A stretch of DNA of 64,000 nt from Candidatus Kapaibacterium sp. (GTDB taxonomy: Bacteria; Bacteroidota; Ignavibacteria; Kapaibacteriales; WFXC01). Position 1 is the stretch's first letter, and each line of letters opens with the position of its first letter. Shown here in pieces: positions 28,713 through 37,824 of this stretch. Both the position numbers and the translations under genes were made by a program. The stretch is from NCBI GenBank assembly GCA_015490805.1, contig WFXC01000021.1:1-64000 (forward strand), in the 5' to 3' direction. The notes beneath the pieces are model-generated. The model made no database searches and was not told the origin of the DNA. It saw nothing but the letters and a program-made list of their open reading frames with translations.

Positions 28713-30179
28713 ATGATCCAATCGGTTTTGATTGCGAATCGGGGCGAAATTGCCCGGCGGATCATTCGAACCTGTAAGCGGCTGGGCATCCGCTCTATTG
28801 CTATCTACTCGGATGCCGATCGTCTGTCGCTCCACGTGCGCGAAGCGGATGATGCCATTGGCATTGGGGGATATACGCCGCTGGAAAGCTATCTGGTGAT
28901 TGACAAGATCCTGGAGGCTGCTGAACAAAGCAGGGCTGAAGCAATTCATCCGGGATATGGCTTCTTAGCAGAGAATCCTGCATTTGCACAGGCGGTCATT
29001 GACAGCGGACGGATTTTTATTGGTCCGAAACCGGAAACGATCCGGTTGTTAGGTGATAAGACCGCAGCTCGACAACTGGCACAGCAGCATAACATTCCGC
29101 TGTTACCGGGAACAACCGAAGCGTTAACGTCGGTCGAACAGGCGCTGGCAGTTGCGCAGGAAATAGGCTATCCAGTGCTGCTCAAAGCAGCGGCAGGAGG
29201 CGGTGGGAAGGGGATGCGCGTTGTCTATTCCGAAAAAGAGTTGCCGTCGGCATTTACTGCTGCCCAGAGTGAAGCATTTTCTGCCTTTGGTGATCGCCGC
29301 GTGTTCATCGAAAAATTTCTGGAGCGTCCACGACACATCGAAATTCAGATCATAGCAGATACGCAGGGCAACGTGTTGTACTTCCCGGAACGGGAATGTT
29401 CCATCCAGCGGCGGCATCAGAAGGTGGTGGAAGAATCGCCTTCAGCGGCGGTTACTCCGGAGCTGCGGGAAGCGATTGGTCAGGCAGCGGCGCGGCTGGC
29501 AAAAGCAGCAGAGTATCAAAATGCTGGCACCGTTGAGTTCCTGATGGATGAGCAGGGACAGTTTTACTTTATGGAAGTTAACACCCGCCTCCAGGTAGAG
29601 CACCCGGTGACGGAAATGCTGACCGGACTGGATCTGGTCGAACTCCAGATCCGAATTGCTGCTGGCGAACCTTTGCCTCTTTCACAGGATCAAATTCAGT
29701 GGAAAGGGCACGCGATCGAATGCCGTATTTGCGCCGAGGATGTTTACAATAATTTTTTCCCGGAATCCGGAATCGTTCGTTTCTTGCAGGAACCGGAAGG
29801 CGACCATATTCGCGTGGACTCAGCACTCTTTGTGGGTTATGAAGCCAGTGTGCATTTCGATTCAATGGTTGCCAAGTTGATCGTCTGGGGAGCGGATCGC
29901 TCAGAAGCTATTCACCGAATGCAGGAAGCATTGGCACGGTATCACCTGGCGGGTTTCAACACGACCATTCCGTTCTGCCAGTTCGTGATGCGCTCGACCC
30001 CTTTCCAGCAGGGTCGCTACTCCACCCATTTTGTCGAAGAACAGTGGGATGGGAAGCCCGATCCTGAGGCGTGCGAAGTGGCAGCAATGATTGCCGCTGC
30101 TGCTTTTGTGCACAAACAACAGGAACGAGCACCGGTCTTTGCAAAGGAACATCCGTGGAAATTGTCCGGTTCCTTATAG
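28713..30179 (+). CDS. accC: Biotin carboxylase subunit of an acyl-CoA carboxylase
   Basis: ATP-dependent carboxylation of biotin on a carrier protein. The 488-residue protein has the biotin carboxylase N-terminus (VLIANRGEIARRIIR), the ATP-grasp glycine loop AAAGGGGKGMR near residue 163, RHIEIQIIAD, ERECSIQRRHQK and EVNTRLQVEHPVTE. It is longer than the minimal AccC (about 450), with a C-terminal extension that lacks a biotinyl-lysine motif. No carrier or transferase subunit is adjacent, so acetyl-CoA and propionyl-CoA carboxylase roles are both possible. It converges on the receptor-channel gene with a 6-bp overlap. Confidence 0.92.
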   Translation: MIQSVLIANRGEIARRIIRTCKRLGIRSIAIYSDADRLSLHVREADDAIGIGGYTPLESYLVIDKILEAAEQSRAEAIHPGYGFLAENPAFAQAVIDSGRIFIGPKPETIRLLGDKTAARQLAQQHNIPLLPGTTEALTSVEQALAVAQEIGYPVLLKAAAGGGGKGMRVVYSEKELPSAFTAAQSEAFSAFGDRRVFIEKFLERPRHIEIQIIADTQGNVLYFPERECSIQRRHQKVVEESPSAAVTPELREAIGQAAARLAKAAEYQNAGTVEFLMDEQGQFYFMEVNTRLQVEHPVTEMLTGLDLVELQIRIAAGEPLPLSQDQIQWKGHAIECRICAEDVYNNFFPESGIVRFLQEPEGDHIRVDSALFVGYEASVHFDSMVAKLIVWGADRSEAIHRMQEALARYHLAGFNTTIPFCQFVMRSTPFQQGRYSTHFVEEQWDGKPDPEACEVAAMIAAAAFVHKQQERAPVFAKEHPWKLSGSL

Positions 30180-31253
30180 TCCCCACTTGTTCAAAACAGT
30201 GGCGATGGTGCCTTGCTCCATAGCGTGCAAAATAGCCTGATTGATCATTTCGCGGTATGGCGATTGCTGCTGGAGGGCACAGGCATATCGCTCGGTGATA
30301 ACGGGTAATTTGATCAATTCCAGCGACCATTCCGGGCGTTGTTTCAGGGCATATTGGAGCACCGGATAGTCATACACCACAGCGTCAATGTCGCCACGTG
30401 CAAGCTGCGTCAACAGGGTTTCCAGAGAATTAGCCGTGACCAGTCGTGCATTGTACCGCTGAGCAAAATCGCTGCCAGAGGTTCCCTTGATACTCCCGAC
30501 TTTTCTGCCTCGAAGGTCTTCTGCTCGGGTAATAGGCGTTTGCTGAAATTGCACGTACGTCATTGCTGAGGCTAAGCCGGCGACAACCGAAGAAGCGATC
30601 ATCAGGGAAACGATCATCCACGTTCCTGCCAGAAACTTTCCCACCACCGATCGGGGAGCAATGTCTCCGTATCCGACAGTGGTAAAGGTGGCAATGGCAA
30701 GCCAGATCCCCTGTCCCAGTCCTGGCAGAAAACGCTCAGGAATATCCGGATTCTGCCTGCGTTCTACCAGCCAGAACAAAAAGCCAACGGCGGTAAGCAT
30801 CAAGAAGAAGCTGCCCAGGGCATAGAAGATAACGGGTTGCAGCAAAGATCGCAGAAACTCTGCAAGGGAAAAGTGGCTGGGCGGCACTGCGATTGCCAGC
30901 GTGCTTTCCATAAAGGCGTGGCTGAAATCGAAGTGCTGTTCCCGTTCAGCCGTGATGCTGATTGAACCAACGGCGATATCCACCTGTTGCTGCTGGAGCA
31001 ATGACAGCGCTTCGGGAACGGAGCCAGATCCAACGGTGATGGTTGGGGTCGTAATGAAAGGTTGCAGCGCTTTCCACAGCTCATACGAAATACCACGCTG
31101 CTTATCCAGCACAAAAGGGGGAGAACCACACAGGAAGACACGCAGGGTATCCGCAGCGAAGGTGGCAGTGTTAATTCCAATGAGAACGAAGACGATGCTG
31201 GCCGCCAGCACCTGTTGCAAGCGCAGTGCCAGCCACCGAACGTCGATGCTCAT
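30174..31253 (-). CDS. GluR0-like ligand-gated potassium channel (periplasmic binding protein/pore/binding protein)
   Basis: A 359-residue membrane protein with the topology of prokaryotic ionotropic glutamate receptors: signal segment to ~34, first half of an SBP_bac_3-type amino-acid-binding domain (37-120, with VGSISITAERE), a transmembrane helix (141-163), a pore loop containing the potassium selectivity filter TTVGYGD at 191-197, a second pore-lining helix (about 206-230) and the second half of the ligand domain (235-359, with GSIKGTSGSDFA and IDAVVYDYPVL). It is probably gated by an amino acid in the periplasm. Its start overlaps the methyltransferase stop in an ATGA. Confidence 0.92.
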   Translation of the reverse strand: MSIDVRWLALRLQQVLAASIVFVLIGINTATFAADTLRVFLCGSPPFVLDKQRGISYELWKALQPFITTPTITVGSGSVPEALSLLQQQQVDIAVGSISITAEREQHFDFSHAFMESTLAIAVPPSHFSLAEFLRSLLQPVIFYALGSFFLMLTAVGFLFWLVERRQNPDIPERFLPGLGQGIWLAIATFTTVGYGDIAPRSVVGKFLAGTWMIVSLMIASSVVAGLASAMTYVQFQQTPITRAEDLRGRKVGSIKGTSGSDFAQRYNARLVTANSLETLLTQLARGDIDAVVYDYPVLQYALKQRPEWSLELIKLPVITERYACALQQQSPYREMINQAILHAMEQGTIATVLNKWGL

Positions 31254-32488
31254 TCTGTCACTCCGGTCTCGCTCCGACTCCCTTCTTTACGGTAAAAGAG
31301 GATGTGTTCTTCGTGCCATTCATCTCGCGTCCCTTTAATCGGCTTTGGAATATCCCGATACAGACGGAACCCCTGCTGCTCCACCATCTGCTGAATGCGA
31401 TCGAGAAAATCTGCCGGAGCTTCCCGTAATGTTGGCTTGCCAATGACCAGGATGAACCATTTGTGCGGCTTCAGTACCCGGGCGATAGCGCTAAATACCT
31501 GCTCCATATCGGTAAAGTACCGTTCCACCCGTTCCTTGACATTTTTGGGGGTAAGTCCGATTAACTTTTCCCGCAGTTCGTGAATGTCAATACCCAGAAA
31601 CTGCAACTGGGGGTAATCGCTGCGGACGTAATCGCTGGCTAAGGAATACGGTGGAGAGGTCAGGACCACATCCACTGACGCATCTTCAATTCCTTCAAGG
31701 GTTCGAGCATCGACATTCGGAAGTACTCGTAGCGATCCCAGTTCGTAGGGATGGAATTCTGGATTGGTCACGAAAGTATGAATGATGCGGTAGTAATGAT
31801 GAAGGGCGCGGCGAAACAGGGCAGGAGAGACCTTCGGCGGGCGCGATGCGCTGCGCGATTGCCGATTACTTGCCCACCGCAGGGCGTGAAGGAAAGCTAA
31901 GAGGGCAAGGTAGTGGATCGTGCCTTCTTCCGAGTTTTCCATTGCCCGAATGCTTTCCAGTTTGGCAGGATCGCTGACGGTTTCGAACAATTCCTGCGCG
32001 CGATCGGGAATTTGCTCTAAGGTTTCCAGCGGCAGTTTGAGCACTTCGTACTTCACCCGCGTCATCAATCGGTTAATGGGATTCAGATCCACTGCTATGG
32101 AGTCAGCGCCTAAGAAAATCGCTTCCAGATTGGTCGTCCCGCTGCCGCACAATGGGTCCAGCACGACATCGCCGCGGGAGACCTGCACTGCGTTCAAAAT
32201 TCCTTTGACAATCTGAGGGTGAAGGCGCGCTCGCGATGGATATAAGTCGTGAACTGCGTAACCCGTGGAGATTTTGTTTTTCTCAAAAAGCAGATAGTGC
32301 TTCGTTGGAATTTCGTCAATGGTCTGGAAAAATGCCGATCGTTCTTTGAGCTGATACGAATCCAGCACCTGCGTTTCCAGCCACGCAAGCTCTAATTGGA
32401 AAATTTGCGTCACGGACGGTAACAGTTGGGCATGGAGGCCATCGAAAACAACGGTGTAGAACGCCGGTAGCTCTTCCAGACGCTTCAT
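31250..32488 (-). CDS. Amino-methyltransferase of the N4-cytosine/N6-adenine DNA methylase class
   Basis: A 412-residue SAM-dependent methyltransferase. Motif I (SAM binding) is DPLCGSGTTN at 111-120 and the catalytic motif is TSPPY at 277-281, the SPPY form most common in N4-cytosine enzymes. Motif I precedes the catalytic motif by ~165 residues, an alpha-class-like order with room for target recognition between them. No restriction endonuclease is adjacent, so it looks like an orphan methylase; an RNA target is not excluded. The ATG at 32488 has a strong AGGGGGAAAG site. Confidence 0.85.
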   Translation of the reverse strand: MKRLEELPAFYTVVFDGLHAQLLPSVTQIFQLELAWLETQVLDSYQLKERSAFFQTIDEIPTKHYLLFEKNKISTGYAVHDLYPSRARLHPQIVKGILNAVQVSRGDVVLDPLCGSGTTNLEAIFLGADSIAVDLNPINRLMTRVKYEVLKLPLETLEQIPDRAQELFETVSDPAKLESIRAMENSEEGTIHYLALLAFLHALRWASNRQSRSASRPPKVSPALFRRALHHYYRIIHTFVTNPEFHPYELGSLRVLPNVDARTLEGIEDASVDVVLTSPPYSLASDYVRSDYPQLQFLGIDIHELREKLIGLTPKNVKERVERYFTDMEQVFSAIARVLKPHKWFILVIGKPTLREAPADFLDRIQQMVEQQGFRLYRDIPKPIKGTRDEWHEEHILFYRKEGSRSETGVTE

Positions 32489-32507
32489 TGCTTTCCCCCT
32501 GATTGTC

Positions 32508-32813
32508 TTACAGCACTACCTGCAAAGTTTTATCGGTAACCCGTTGATCAGTACCCTGTTCCTGCACTACCTGCCAGAAGGCGGTTGATTCAAAAGCTGG
32601 TGCCGGGGTCTTGATTTTTTGTCCTGCGTATACCTGAGCATTATCCCGGGGAACCGCGTACCAGCCATATTGGGCACTACTGCGCTGACCGGTCCGCTCT
32701 ATTCTCCGGCTGCCACCTGTGTCCATACCGGGATTCCGGCACTGCATTTGCTCCCCATTTGTCAGTTCTAAAAAGTTCTTATCGCGTCCACAGCCTTTCC
32801 CGCAGCTCACCAC
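32508..32813 (-). CDS. Small protein of unknown function ahead of the methyltransferase
   Basis: A 101-codon frame opening with tandem GTG codons at 32813/32810, or 80 codons from the ATG at 32750 which is preceded by GGGGAG. It contains a cysteine-rich start (SCGKGCGRD, then QCRN) and a polar rest with YGWYAVPRDNAQVY. A promoter lies immediately upstream and the methyltransferase begins 19 nt after the stop, so it is either a real first gene or the leader of the operon. No family recognised. Confidence 0.45.
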   Translation of the reverse strand: MVSCGKGCGRDKNFLELTNGEQMQCRNPGMDTGGSRRIERTGQRSSAQYGWYAVPRDNAQVYAGQKIKTPAPAFESTAFWQVVQEQGTDQRVTDKTLQVVL

Positions 32814-32826
32814 AATTTCTTTCGGT

Positions 32827-32857
32827 TAAAGTTACGAAAAATTTTGGAATTATCCAA
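32827..32857 (-). promoter_or_regulatory. Bacteroidota-type promoter of the small protein-methyltransferase-receptor operon
   Basis: Minus strand TTG (32857-32855), exactly 20 nt, then TAACTTTA (32834-32827), seven of eight matches to TAnnTTTG. Predicted start near 32820, so the GTG at 32813 would be almost leaderless. The rest of the stretch up to smpB (33033) holds no recognisable gene. Confidence 0.6.
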
Positions 32858-33032
32858 GGTTCGCCCGGTGGTATTGGCGTGCGATGATCGTTCGGAATCC
32901 GCAGACAACATCGATGCCAGATGAGGGATGGCGAGGATAGATGGGGAAGAATTCCGCTTGATGTTCAGGCTTTCAGATTTCACTCACTTATGCGTCTTCA
33001 GCCGAACGGAACGAAAGAAAGGGTGAGAAGCT

Positions 33033-33500
33033 GTGAGTACAAAACCGAATCGACCCAGAAAGATCATAGCGCAGAACCGCCGGGCGCGGCACGATTACGA
33101 AATTATCGAGACATACGAAGCTGGCATTGTCCTGCAGGGAACGGAAGTCAAGGCACTTCGGGAGGGCAAAGTCAGCCTGCAGGATAGCTTCGCAATGTTC
33201 AAAGATGGAGAATTGTGGCTGGTTGGAATGTACATCGGTCCCTATTCACAGGGCAACATCAGCAATCACCCGCCGCGGCGCGATCGGAAATTGCTGCTGC
33301 ACCGGCGAGAGTTGCGCAAATTGGAGCAGCGGGTCAAAGAGCGAGGGTTTACCCTGATCCCGCTCAGTGTGTACTTCTCCGGTCCGTATGTCAAAATCGA
33401 ACTGGCGTTAGTCCGCGGCAAGCGGAAATATGAGAAGCGGGAAGCGATCAAAGAGCGAGATGTGCAGCGGGAATTGCGGCGAACGCTGCGACAGCGATAA
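33033..33500 (+). CDS. smpB: SsrA-binding protein SmpB
   Basis: Partner of tmRNA in trans-translation rescue of stalled ribosomes. The 155-residue protein starts with GTG at 33033 (AAAGGG upstream) and shows NRRARHDYEIIETYEAGIVL, LQGTEVKALREGKVSL, HPPRRDRKLLLHRREL and the basic C-terminal tail that enters the mRNA channel (KYEKREAIKERDVQRELRR). No tmRNA gene was identified nearby. Confidence 0.97.
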   Translation: MSTKPNRPRKIIAQNRRARHDYEIIETYEAGIVLQGTEVKALREGKVSLQDSFAMFKDGELWLVGMYIGPYSQGNISNHPPRRDRKLLLHRRELRKLEQRVKERGFTLIPLSVYFSGPYVKIELALVRGKRKYEKREAIKERDVQRELRRTLRQR

Positions 33501-33533
33501 TGGGAGCAAGAGTTTCACAAATGATGGAAGTCG

Positions 33534-34766
33534 ATGAGTGAGCGACGAACGTTTCCGCCAGTGGCGGAACAGATGGACATTATTCGGGAAAATGTCGAAG
33601 AAATTCTCCCCGAAGAAGAGCTGGTGCGGAAGCTGGAACGGTCCTGCGAAAAAGGGATTCCACTCAACGTTAAACTGGGGTGTGATCCCACTTCACCCGA
33701 TTTACACGTTGGTCATTCCGTGGTGCTGACCAAGCTCCGGCAATTTCAGGATCTGGGGCATCAGGCGATTCTTATCATTGGCGATTTCACCGCGATGATC
33801 GGCGATCCCTCCGGGCGGTCGAAGACGCGCCCGCCGCTGTCGCTGGAAGAAGCCCGAAAGCGGGGGCAGACGTATTACGAGCAGGCGTCGATCATTCTGC
33901 GATCCGACCGCCTTCGCATTGTGTATAACTCGGAATGGCTGGGCAAAATGACTTTTGACGAAGTGATCCGGCTGACCGCTCACTACACCGTTGCCCAGAT
34001 GCTGGAGCGGGAAGATTTTGCCAAACGGTACAAAGCGGGGATTCCCATCGGACTGCACGAATTCCTCTACCCGTTAGCCCAGGCGATGGACTCGGTTGCC
34101 ATCCGTGCAGATGTGGAGCTGGGCGGAACGGATCAGCGGTTCAATTTGCTGGTTGGACGTACGATTCAGGAAAAATACGGACAGGAGCCACAGGTTATCC
34201 TGACAATGCCGTTGCTGGAAGGGCTGGACGGACGGGAAAAAATGTCCAAGTCGCTGGGCAATTACATTGCGCTCACGGATCCCCCGGAAGAGATGTTTGG
34301 CAAAGTGATGTCCATTCCCGATGAGCTGATTCTCAAATACTACCGCCTGGCGGTTTTTGCGCCGGCAGAGCAGGTGGCGCATCTGGAACGGCAGCTCAAA
34401 GAGCAGCGAATCAATCCACGCGATGCGAAGTTTCAGGTTGCAAAGGCATTGGTACGCCGCTACTACGGCGAAGAAGCAGCCGAAGTGGCAGCAGCGCATT
34501 TCGAGCGGGTGTTTGTCAAAAAAGCTATACCCGACGATATTCCGACGGTAACGGTAGCGCCGGGAACGACGGTGGGGTTGGTAGAACTGCTGACACAGCA
34601 CCAATTAGCCGCTTCCAAAAGCGAAGCTCGCCGATTGATCCAGCAGCGGGCGGTATCCGTCGATGGCAAGAAAATCGTGGACATCCACGCCACCATCACG
34701 GTGGAGCATCCTGTGGTGATTAAAGTTGGTAAGCGACGATTTCTCAAGCTCCAGCCATCGGCATAG
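33534..34766 (+). CDS. tyrS: Tyrosyl-tRNA synthetase
   Basis: Class I synthetase of 410 residues. The HIGH-like motif is PDLHVGHS (HVGH at 58-61), and the second motif GREKMSKSLGN is near residue 236. A C-terminal S4 RNA-binding domain spans roughly 345-405 (ASKSEARRLIQQRAVSVDGKK). The PDLHVGH form is typical of the longer TyrRS group. It follows smpB after 33 nt. Confidence 0.97.
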   Translation: MSERRTFPPVAEQMDIIRENVEEILPEEELVRKLERSCEKGIPLNVKLGCDPTSPDLHVGHSVVLTKLRQFQDLGHQAILIIGDFTAMIGDPSGRSKTRPPLSLEEARKRGQTYYEQASIILRSDRLRIVYNSEWLGKMTFDEVIRLTAHYTVAQMLEREDFAKRYKAGIPIGLHEFLYPLAQAMDSVAIRADVELGGTDQRFNLLVGRTIQEKYGQEPQVILTMPLLEGLDGREKMSKSLGNYIALTDPPEEMFGKVMSIPDELILKYYRLAVFAPAEQVAHLERQLKEQRINPRDAKFQVAKALVRRYYGEEAAEVAAAHFERVFVKKAIPDDIPTVTVAPGTTVGLVELLTQHQLAASKSEARRLIQQRAVSVDGKKIVDIHATITVEHPVVIKVGKRRFLKLQPSA

Positions 34767-34848
34767 TTCCGTTGCTCAGCAAGTGTGGCTGGTAGGTGCG
34801 CCGGTTCTCAGTTGCCCATCCATCGGCATAGCTCAGTCGCCCAGCAAG
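34755..34848. repeat. Imperfect direct repeat linking the tyrS and yvlD-like 3' ends
   Basis: CCATCGGCATAG followed by GCnCAGCAAG occurs at 34755-34783 and again at 34820-34848 (65-bp period). The first copy includes the end of tyrS, the second the end of the convergent membrane-protein gene. It looks like a local duplication; no terminator is seen in the gap. Confidence 0.6.
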
Positions 34849-35177
34849 CCGTTGATGATGCCGCCAGTGATACTAATCACCAGTCCGGCAAGCAGCGCGT
34901 CCCAGAATGTCGCAATATGGAGGGAGTCCAGCAGCGCATCGGTAAGCAACAGCATCAATGCGTTAATCACCAGCGAGAATAATCCAACGGTCAGAATCAG
35001 CAGCGGTAGCGAGAGCAACTGAACAATCGGTTTGATCAATGCGTTTATGACGCCGAAGACCAGCGCAATGAGCAGGACACTGCCAAAATCCAGATCAATG
35101 GTAAAACCATCGATCAACTTTGCTGCCAGCCAGAAACCAAAAGCGTTGGCAAAGATCCGAATTACAAATCCCCGCAT
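34833..35177 (-). CDS. Phage-holin-family (YvlD-like) four-helix membrane protein
   Basis: A 114-residue integral membrane protein with four hydrophobic segments and the conserved GVINALIKPIVQLLSLPL and GLFSLVINALMLLLTDAL stretches of the YvlD/DUF360 family. Function in the cell envelope is unknown despite the holin name. ATG at 35177 with AACAGGAGAG upstream. It is divergent from rpsA; a GTGAC..GTCAC inverted repeat sits at 35221-35237 in the shared upstream region. Confidence 0.9.
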   Translation of the reverse strand: MRGFVIRIFANAFGFWLAAKLIDGFTIDLDFGSVLLIALVFGVINALIKPIVQLLSLPLLILTVGLFSLVINALMLLLTDALLDSLHIATFWDALLAGLVISITGGIINGLLGD

Positions 35178-35274
35178 TATGGCTCTCTCCTGTTATTCGT
35201 CCTTTTTTCTGCAATGTTCAGTGACAAAAATCGTCACAGGCTGTGCGCATATCCTTTTTATGCCGGTTTTTCCG

Positions 35275-35282
35275 TAAATTTG
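35275..35282 (+). promoter_or_regulatory. Promoter -7 box of rpsA
   Basis: TAAATTTG, a perfect match to TAnnTTTG, 26 nt upstream of the rpsA ATG. No TTG occurs 20 nt further upstream, so only the -7 element is supported. Confidence 0.6.
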
Positions 35283-35308
35283 AATTCTTTTTGTCCTGAA
35301 ACAAGAGT

Positions 35309-37381
35309 ATGTTGAACAAAAACAACGTGGAACACGTGGAGAAATTGATGAGTGAAAAGGAAGCTGTTGTTTCACAAACGCAGACCGAAGAGCAGAACAC
35401 CGTTGAAACCGCTCAGCCGACCATTCCTTCGTACAAAGCCTTTTCTCTGGAGGAGTTCTTAGAGCAGCAGGAAGAAGGAAACCTGCCGGTGCCGCTGGAA
35501 AGCGACGATGATTTTGTCAAAGCGATTGAGCAGACGCTTTCTTCCGTGCAACCGGGTGAAATTGTCAAGGGCGTGATTGTTGGCTTCGATGATGACAATG
35601 TGCTGGTCGATGTTGGCTTGAAGTCTGCGGGCATTGTCCCACGTATTGAGTTCCCTGCCGATGCAGAGTTAAAAGTTGGCGATGAAGTGGAGGTCTACGT
35701 TGAAAAGCTGGAAGATGGCGAAGGGAAACCGGTGCTTTCCCGTCGCCGGGCGGAATTCCTGAAAGTATGGCGGAAGATTAACGAAGCATATGAGAATAAA
35801 CAGGTGTTGCGGGCAAAAATTTTGCGCCGGATTAAAGGCGGTTTTGTCGTCGACCTGATGGGAGTCGAGGCATTCCTCCCCGGTTCTCAGGTGGATATTC
35901 GCCCTGTTCGGGATTTTGATGCCTGGATCGGAAGGGAAATTGATGTGCAGGTGGTAAAGATCAACCACGCAACGGAAAATGTGGTGGTCAGCCGCAAAGT
36001 GTTGCTGGAAGATCAGCTCAAGGAGCAGCGGGAAGCATTGCTGAGCAAGCTGGAGCGGGGAATGATTCTGGAAGGATACGTCAAGGCGATTACCGACTTC
36101 GGAATCTTTGTCGACCTTGGCGGCGTCGATGGATTGGTGCATATCACTGACATTTCGTGGGGACGGGTCAATCATCCTTCCGAATTTGTGAAGCTGGATG
36201 AAAAGATCAAGGTCGTGGTGCTGGACTTCGACGAAGAGAAAAAACGCATTTCCCTTGGAATGAAGCAATTGACCCCGCATCCGTGGGAGAACATTGGCGA
36301 TAAATATCAGCCGGGTGTGAAGGTTAAAGGAAAAGTGGTCAGTCTGACCGATTACGGCGCCTTTGTCGAAATTGAAAAAGGCATCGAGGGGCTGATCCAC
36401 GTCAGCGAAATGTCCTGGACTGAACATATCAAACATCCCTCTCAGGTGGTGTCCCTGGGACAAACGGTGGAAGCGGTCGTGCTGAATATCGACAAAGAGA
36501 ACCGCAAACTGTCTCTGGGCTTGAAGCAATTGCAGCCAGATCCCTGGAAGGAACTGGTCAAGAAATATCCGGTCGGATCCCGTCACAAAGGGATTGTGCG
36601 GAACATCGCCAATTTCGGTGTGTTCGTCGAGCTGGAGCCCGGTGTTGACGGCTTGATCCACATCAGCGATCTTTCGTGGACGAAAAAGATTCGCCATCCG
36701 GCGGAAGTGGTCAAGCGGGGACAGGAAATCGAAGTGGTGGTGCTTTCGGTCGATCTGGAGCAACGCCGCATCTCCCTTGGACATAAGCAATTGCAGGAGA
36801 ATCCGTGGGATGAGCTGGCAGAGAAGTACAAAGTCGGAACGGAGACCGAAGGACGCATCGTCCGCATTCTGGACAAAGGCGTGATTGTAGAGTTACCCGA
36901 TGGAGTAGATGGTTTCGTCCCCGCCTCGCAACTTTCCTTTGCACCCATCGACAACATCGGGAACTACTTCCGGGTCGATGAAATCATCCCGCTGGAAGTC
37001 ATTGAGTTCGATAAAGATGCCCGTAAAATTGTCCTTTCCGCCGTAGAGTATCTCAAGGACAAGGACGAAGAGGTGATCAACACCTACAATGCCAATCACC
37101 CCGTGCCGGGCGCCGATGAATTCGTGGAGCAACTCCGCTACCAGCAACTCAAAGAGCAGGGACTGCTGGATCAGGAAGCACCTGCTCCGACGCTGGCAGA
37201 CCATCTGGAGGAAGTGCCAACAGTGGAAGTCACAGCAGAAGTCGTGGAAACGCCAGCGCAGGAGCCAGAAGCGACAAAGCAGGAAGAGCCATCATCAGTG
37301 GAAGCACCAGCGGAGGCTTCGACAGAAGAAGAAAACACTCCTTCCGACAGCGACGATGCTTCGGAGAGCAAGGAAGCGTAA
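35309..37381 (+). CDS. rpsA: 30S ribosomal protein S1
   Basis: A 690-residue RNA-binding ribosomal protein with six S1 repeats between about residues 85 and 600; typical repeats show [33 protein letters not shown] strands (for example [16 protein letters not shown] and [20 protein letters not shown]). An N-terminal ~70-residue acidic segment and a C-terminal ~80-residue Glu/Ala/Pro/Thr-rich tail are low complexity. It has its own promoter and terminator and is a monocistronic unit. Confidence 0.97.
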   Translation: MLNKNNVEHVEKLMSEKEAVVSQTQTEEQNTVETAQPTIPSYKAFSLEEFLEQQEEGNLPVPLESDDDFVKAIEQTLSSVQPGEIVKGVIVGFDDDNVLVDVGLKSAGIVPRIEFPADAELKVGDEVEVYVEKLEDGEGKPVLSRRRAEFLKVWRKINEAYENKQVLRAKILRRIKGGFVVDLMGVEAFLPGSQVDIRPVRDFDAWIGREIDVQVVKINHATENVVVSRKVLLEDQLKEQREALLSKLERGMILEGYVKAITDFGIFVDLGGVDGLVHITDISWGRVNHPSEFVKLDEKIKVVVLDFDEEKKRISLGMKQLTPHPWENIGDKYQPGVKVKGKVVSLTDYGAFVEIEKGIEGLIHVSEMSWTEHIKHPSQVVSLGQTVEAVVLNIDKENRKLSLGLKQLQPDPWKELVKKYPVGSRHKGIVRNIANFGVFVELEPGVDGLIHISDLSWTKKIRHPAEVVKRGQEIEVVVLSVDLEQRRISLGHKQLQENPWDELAEKYKVGTETEGRIVRILDKGVIVELPDGVDGFVPASQLSFAPIDNIGNYFRVDEIIPLEVIEFDKDARKIVLSAVEYLKDKDEEVINTYNANHPVPGADEFVEQLRYQQLKEQGLLDQEAPAPTLADHLEEVPTVEVTAEVVETPAQEPEATKQEEPSSVEAPAEASTEEENTPSDSDDASESKEA

Positions 37382-37416
37382 TCCTGATCCTGACAAAGAC
37401 AACGACGCATATACAC

Positions 37417-37445
37417 AAAGGCAGCTCTTTCGAGCTGCCTTTTTT
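37417..37445 (+). terminator. Intrinsic terminator of rpsA
   Basis: AAAGGCAGCTC, loop TTTC, GAGCTGCCTTT: an 11-bp stem running into a T-tract, 36 nt after the rpsA stop. A textbook rho-independent terminator. Confidence 0.92.
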
Positions 37446-37451
37446 GTATGC

Positions 37452-37815
37452 TCTGGAGCCGGCGAAGTCGACACTTCCAGCTCACGGGAGCGCGAGCACG
37501 CATCTCCTGGGAGCGCATACTTCAGTGTGCAAATTTTTCCCTCACCCTTACCATCTCCCAGAGGGAGAGGGAATTTTTGCACTGGTAGGAACGATCCGAC
37601 TGGTCGGCCTCACGGGCGAAGCACCACTTCACCCCTACACAGTGCATATTTTGCCGACGAAAGTCGGCGCTGCCAGTTTGCCGGGAGCGCACGCTTCAGG
37701 GTGAATTCTGTGCCGGCTAAAGCCGGCGCTCCCAGTAGGAGTACGCTCTTAGGGTGCATTTTTGCCGACGAAAGTCGGCGCTCCCCAGAGGCGCTCCCGG
37801 TGAGGTGCTCCCAGA
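37452..37815. repeat. Palindromic repeat cluster 2 between convergent rpsA and moeA
   Basis: Contains a near-complete copy of the three-way-junction repeat at 37682-37735 (outer arm GGGAGC/GCTCCC, inner stem GCCGGC-TAAA-GCCGGC), a further copy at 37737-37784 with a GAAA loop, and partial copies at 37508-37530 and 37652-37678. A different palindromic element rich in CTCCC/GGGAG lies at 37538-37576. No gene is present in this stretch. Confidence 0.85.
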
Positions 37816-37824
37816 GGGGGATTT

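Noticed and set aside
35669-36790. 373-codon minus-strand frame
   Set aside because: Antisense to rpsA S1 repeats, which are clearly the real gene; no ribosome-binding site or family signature.
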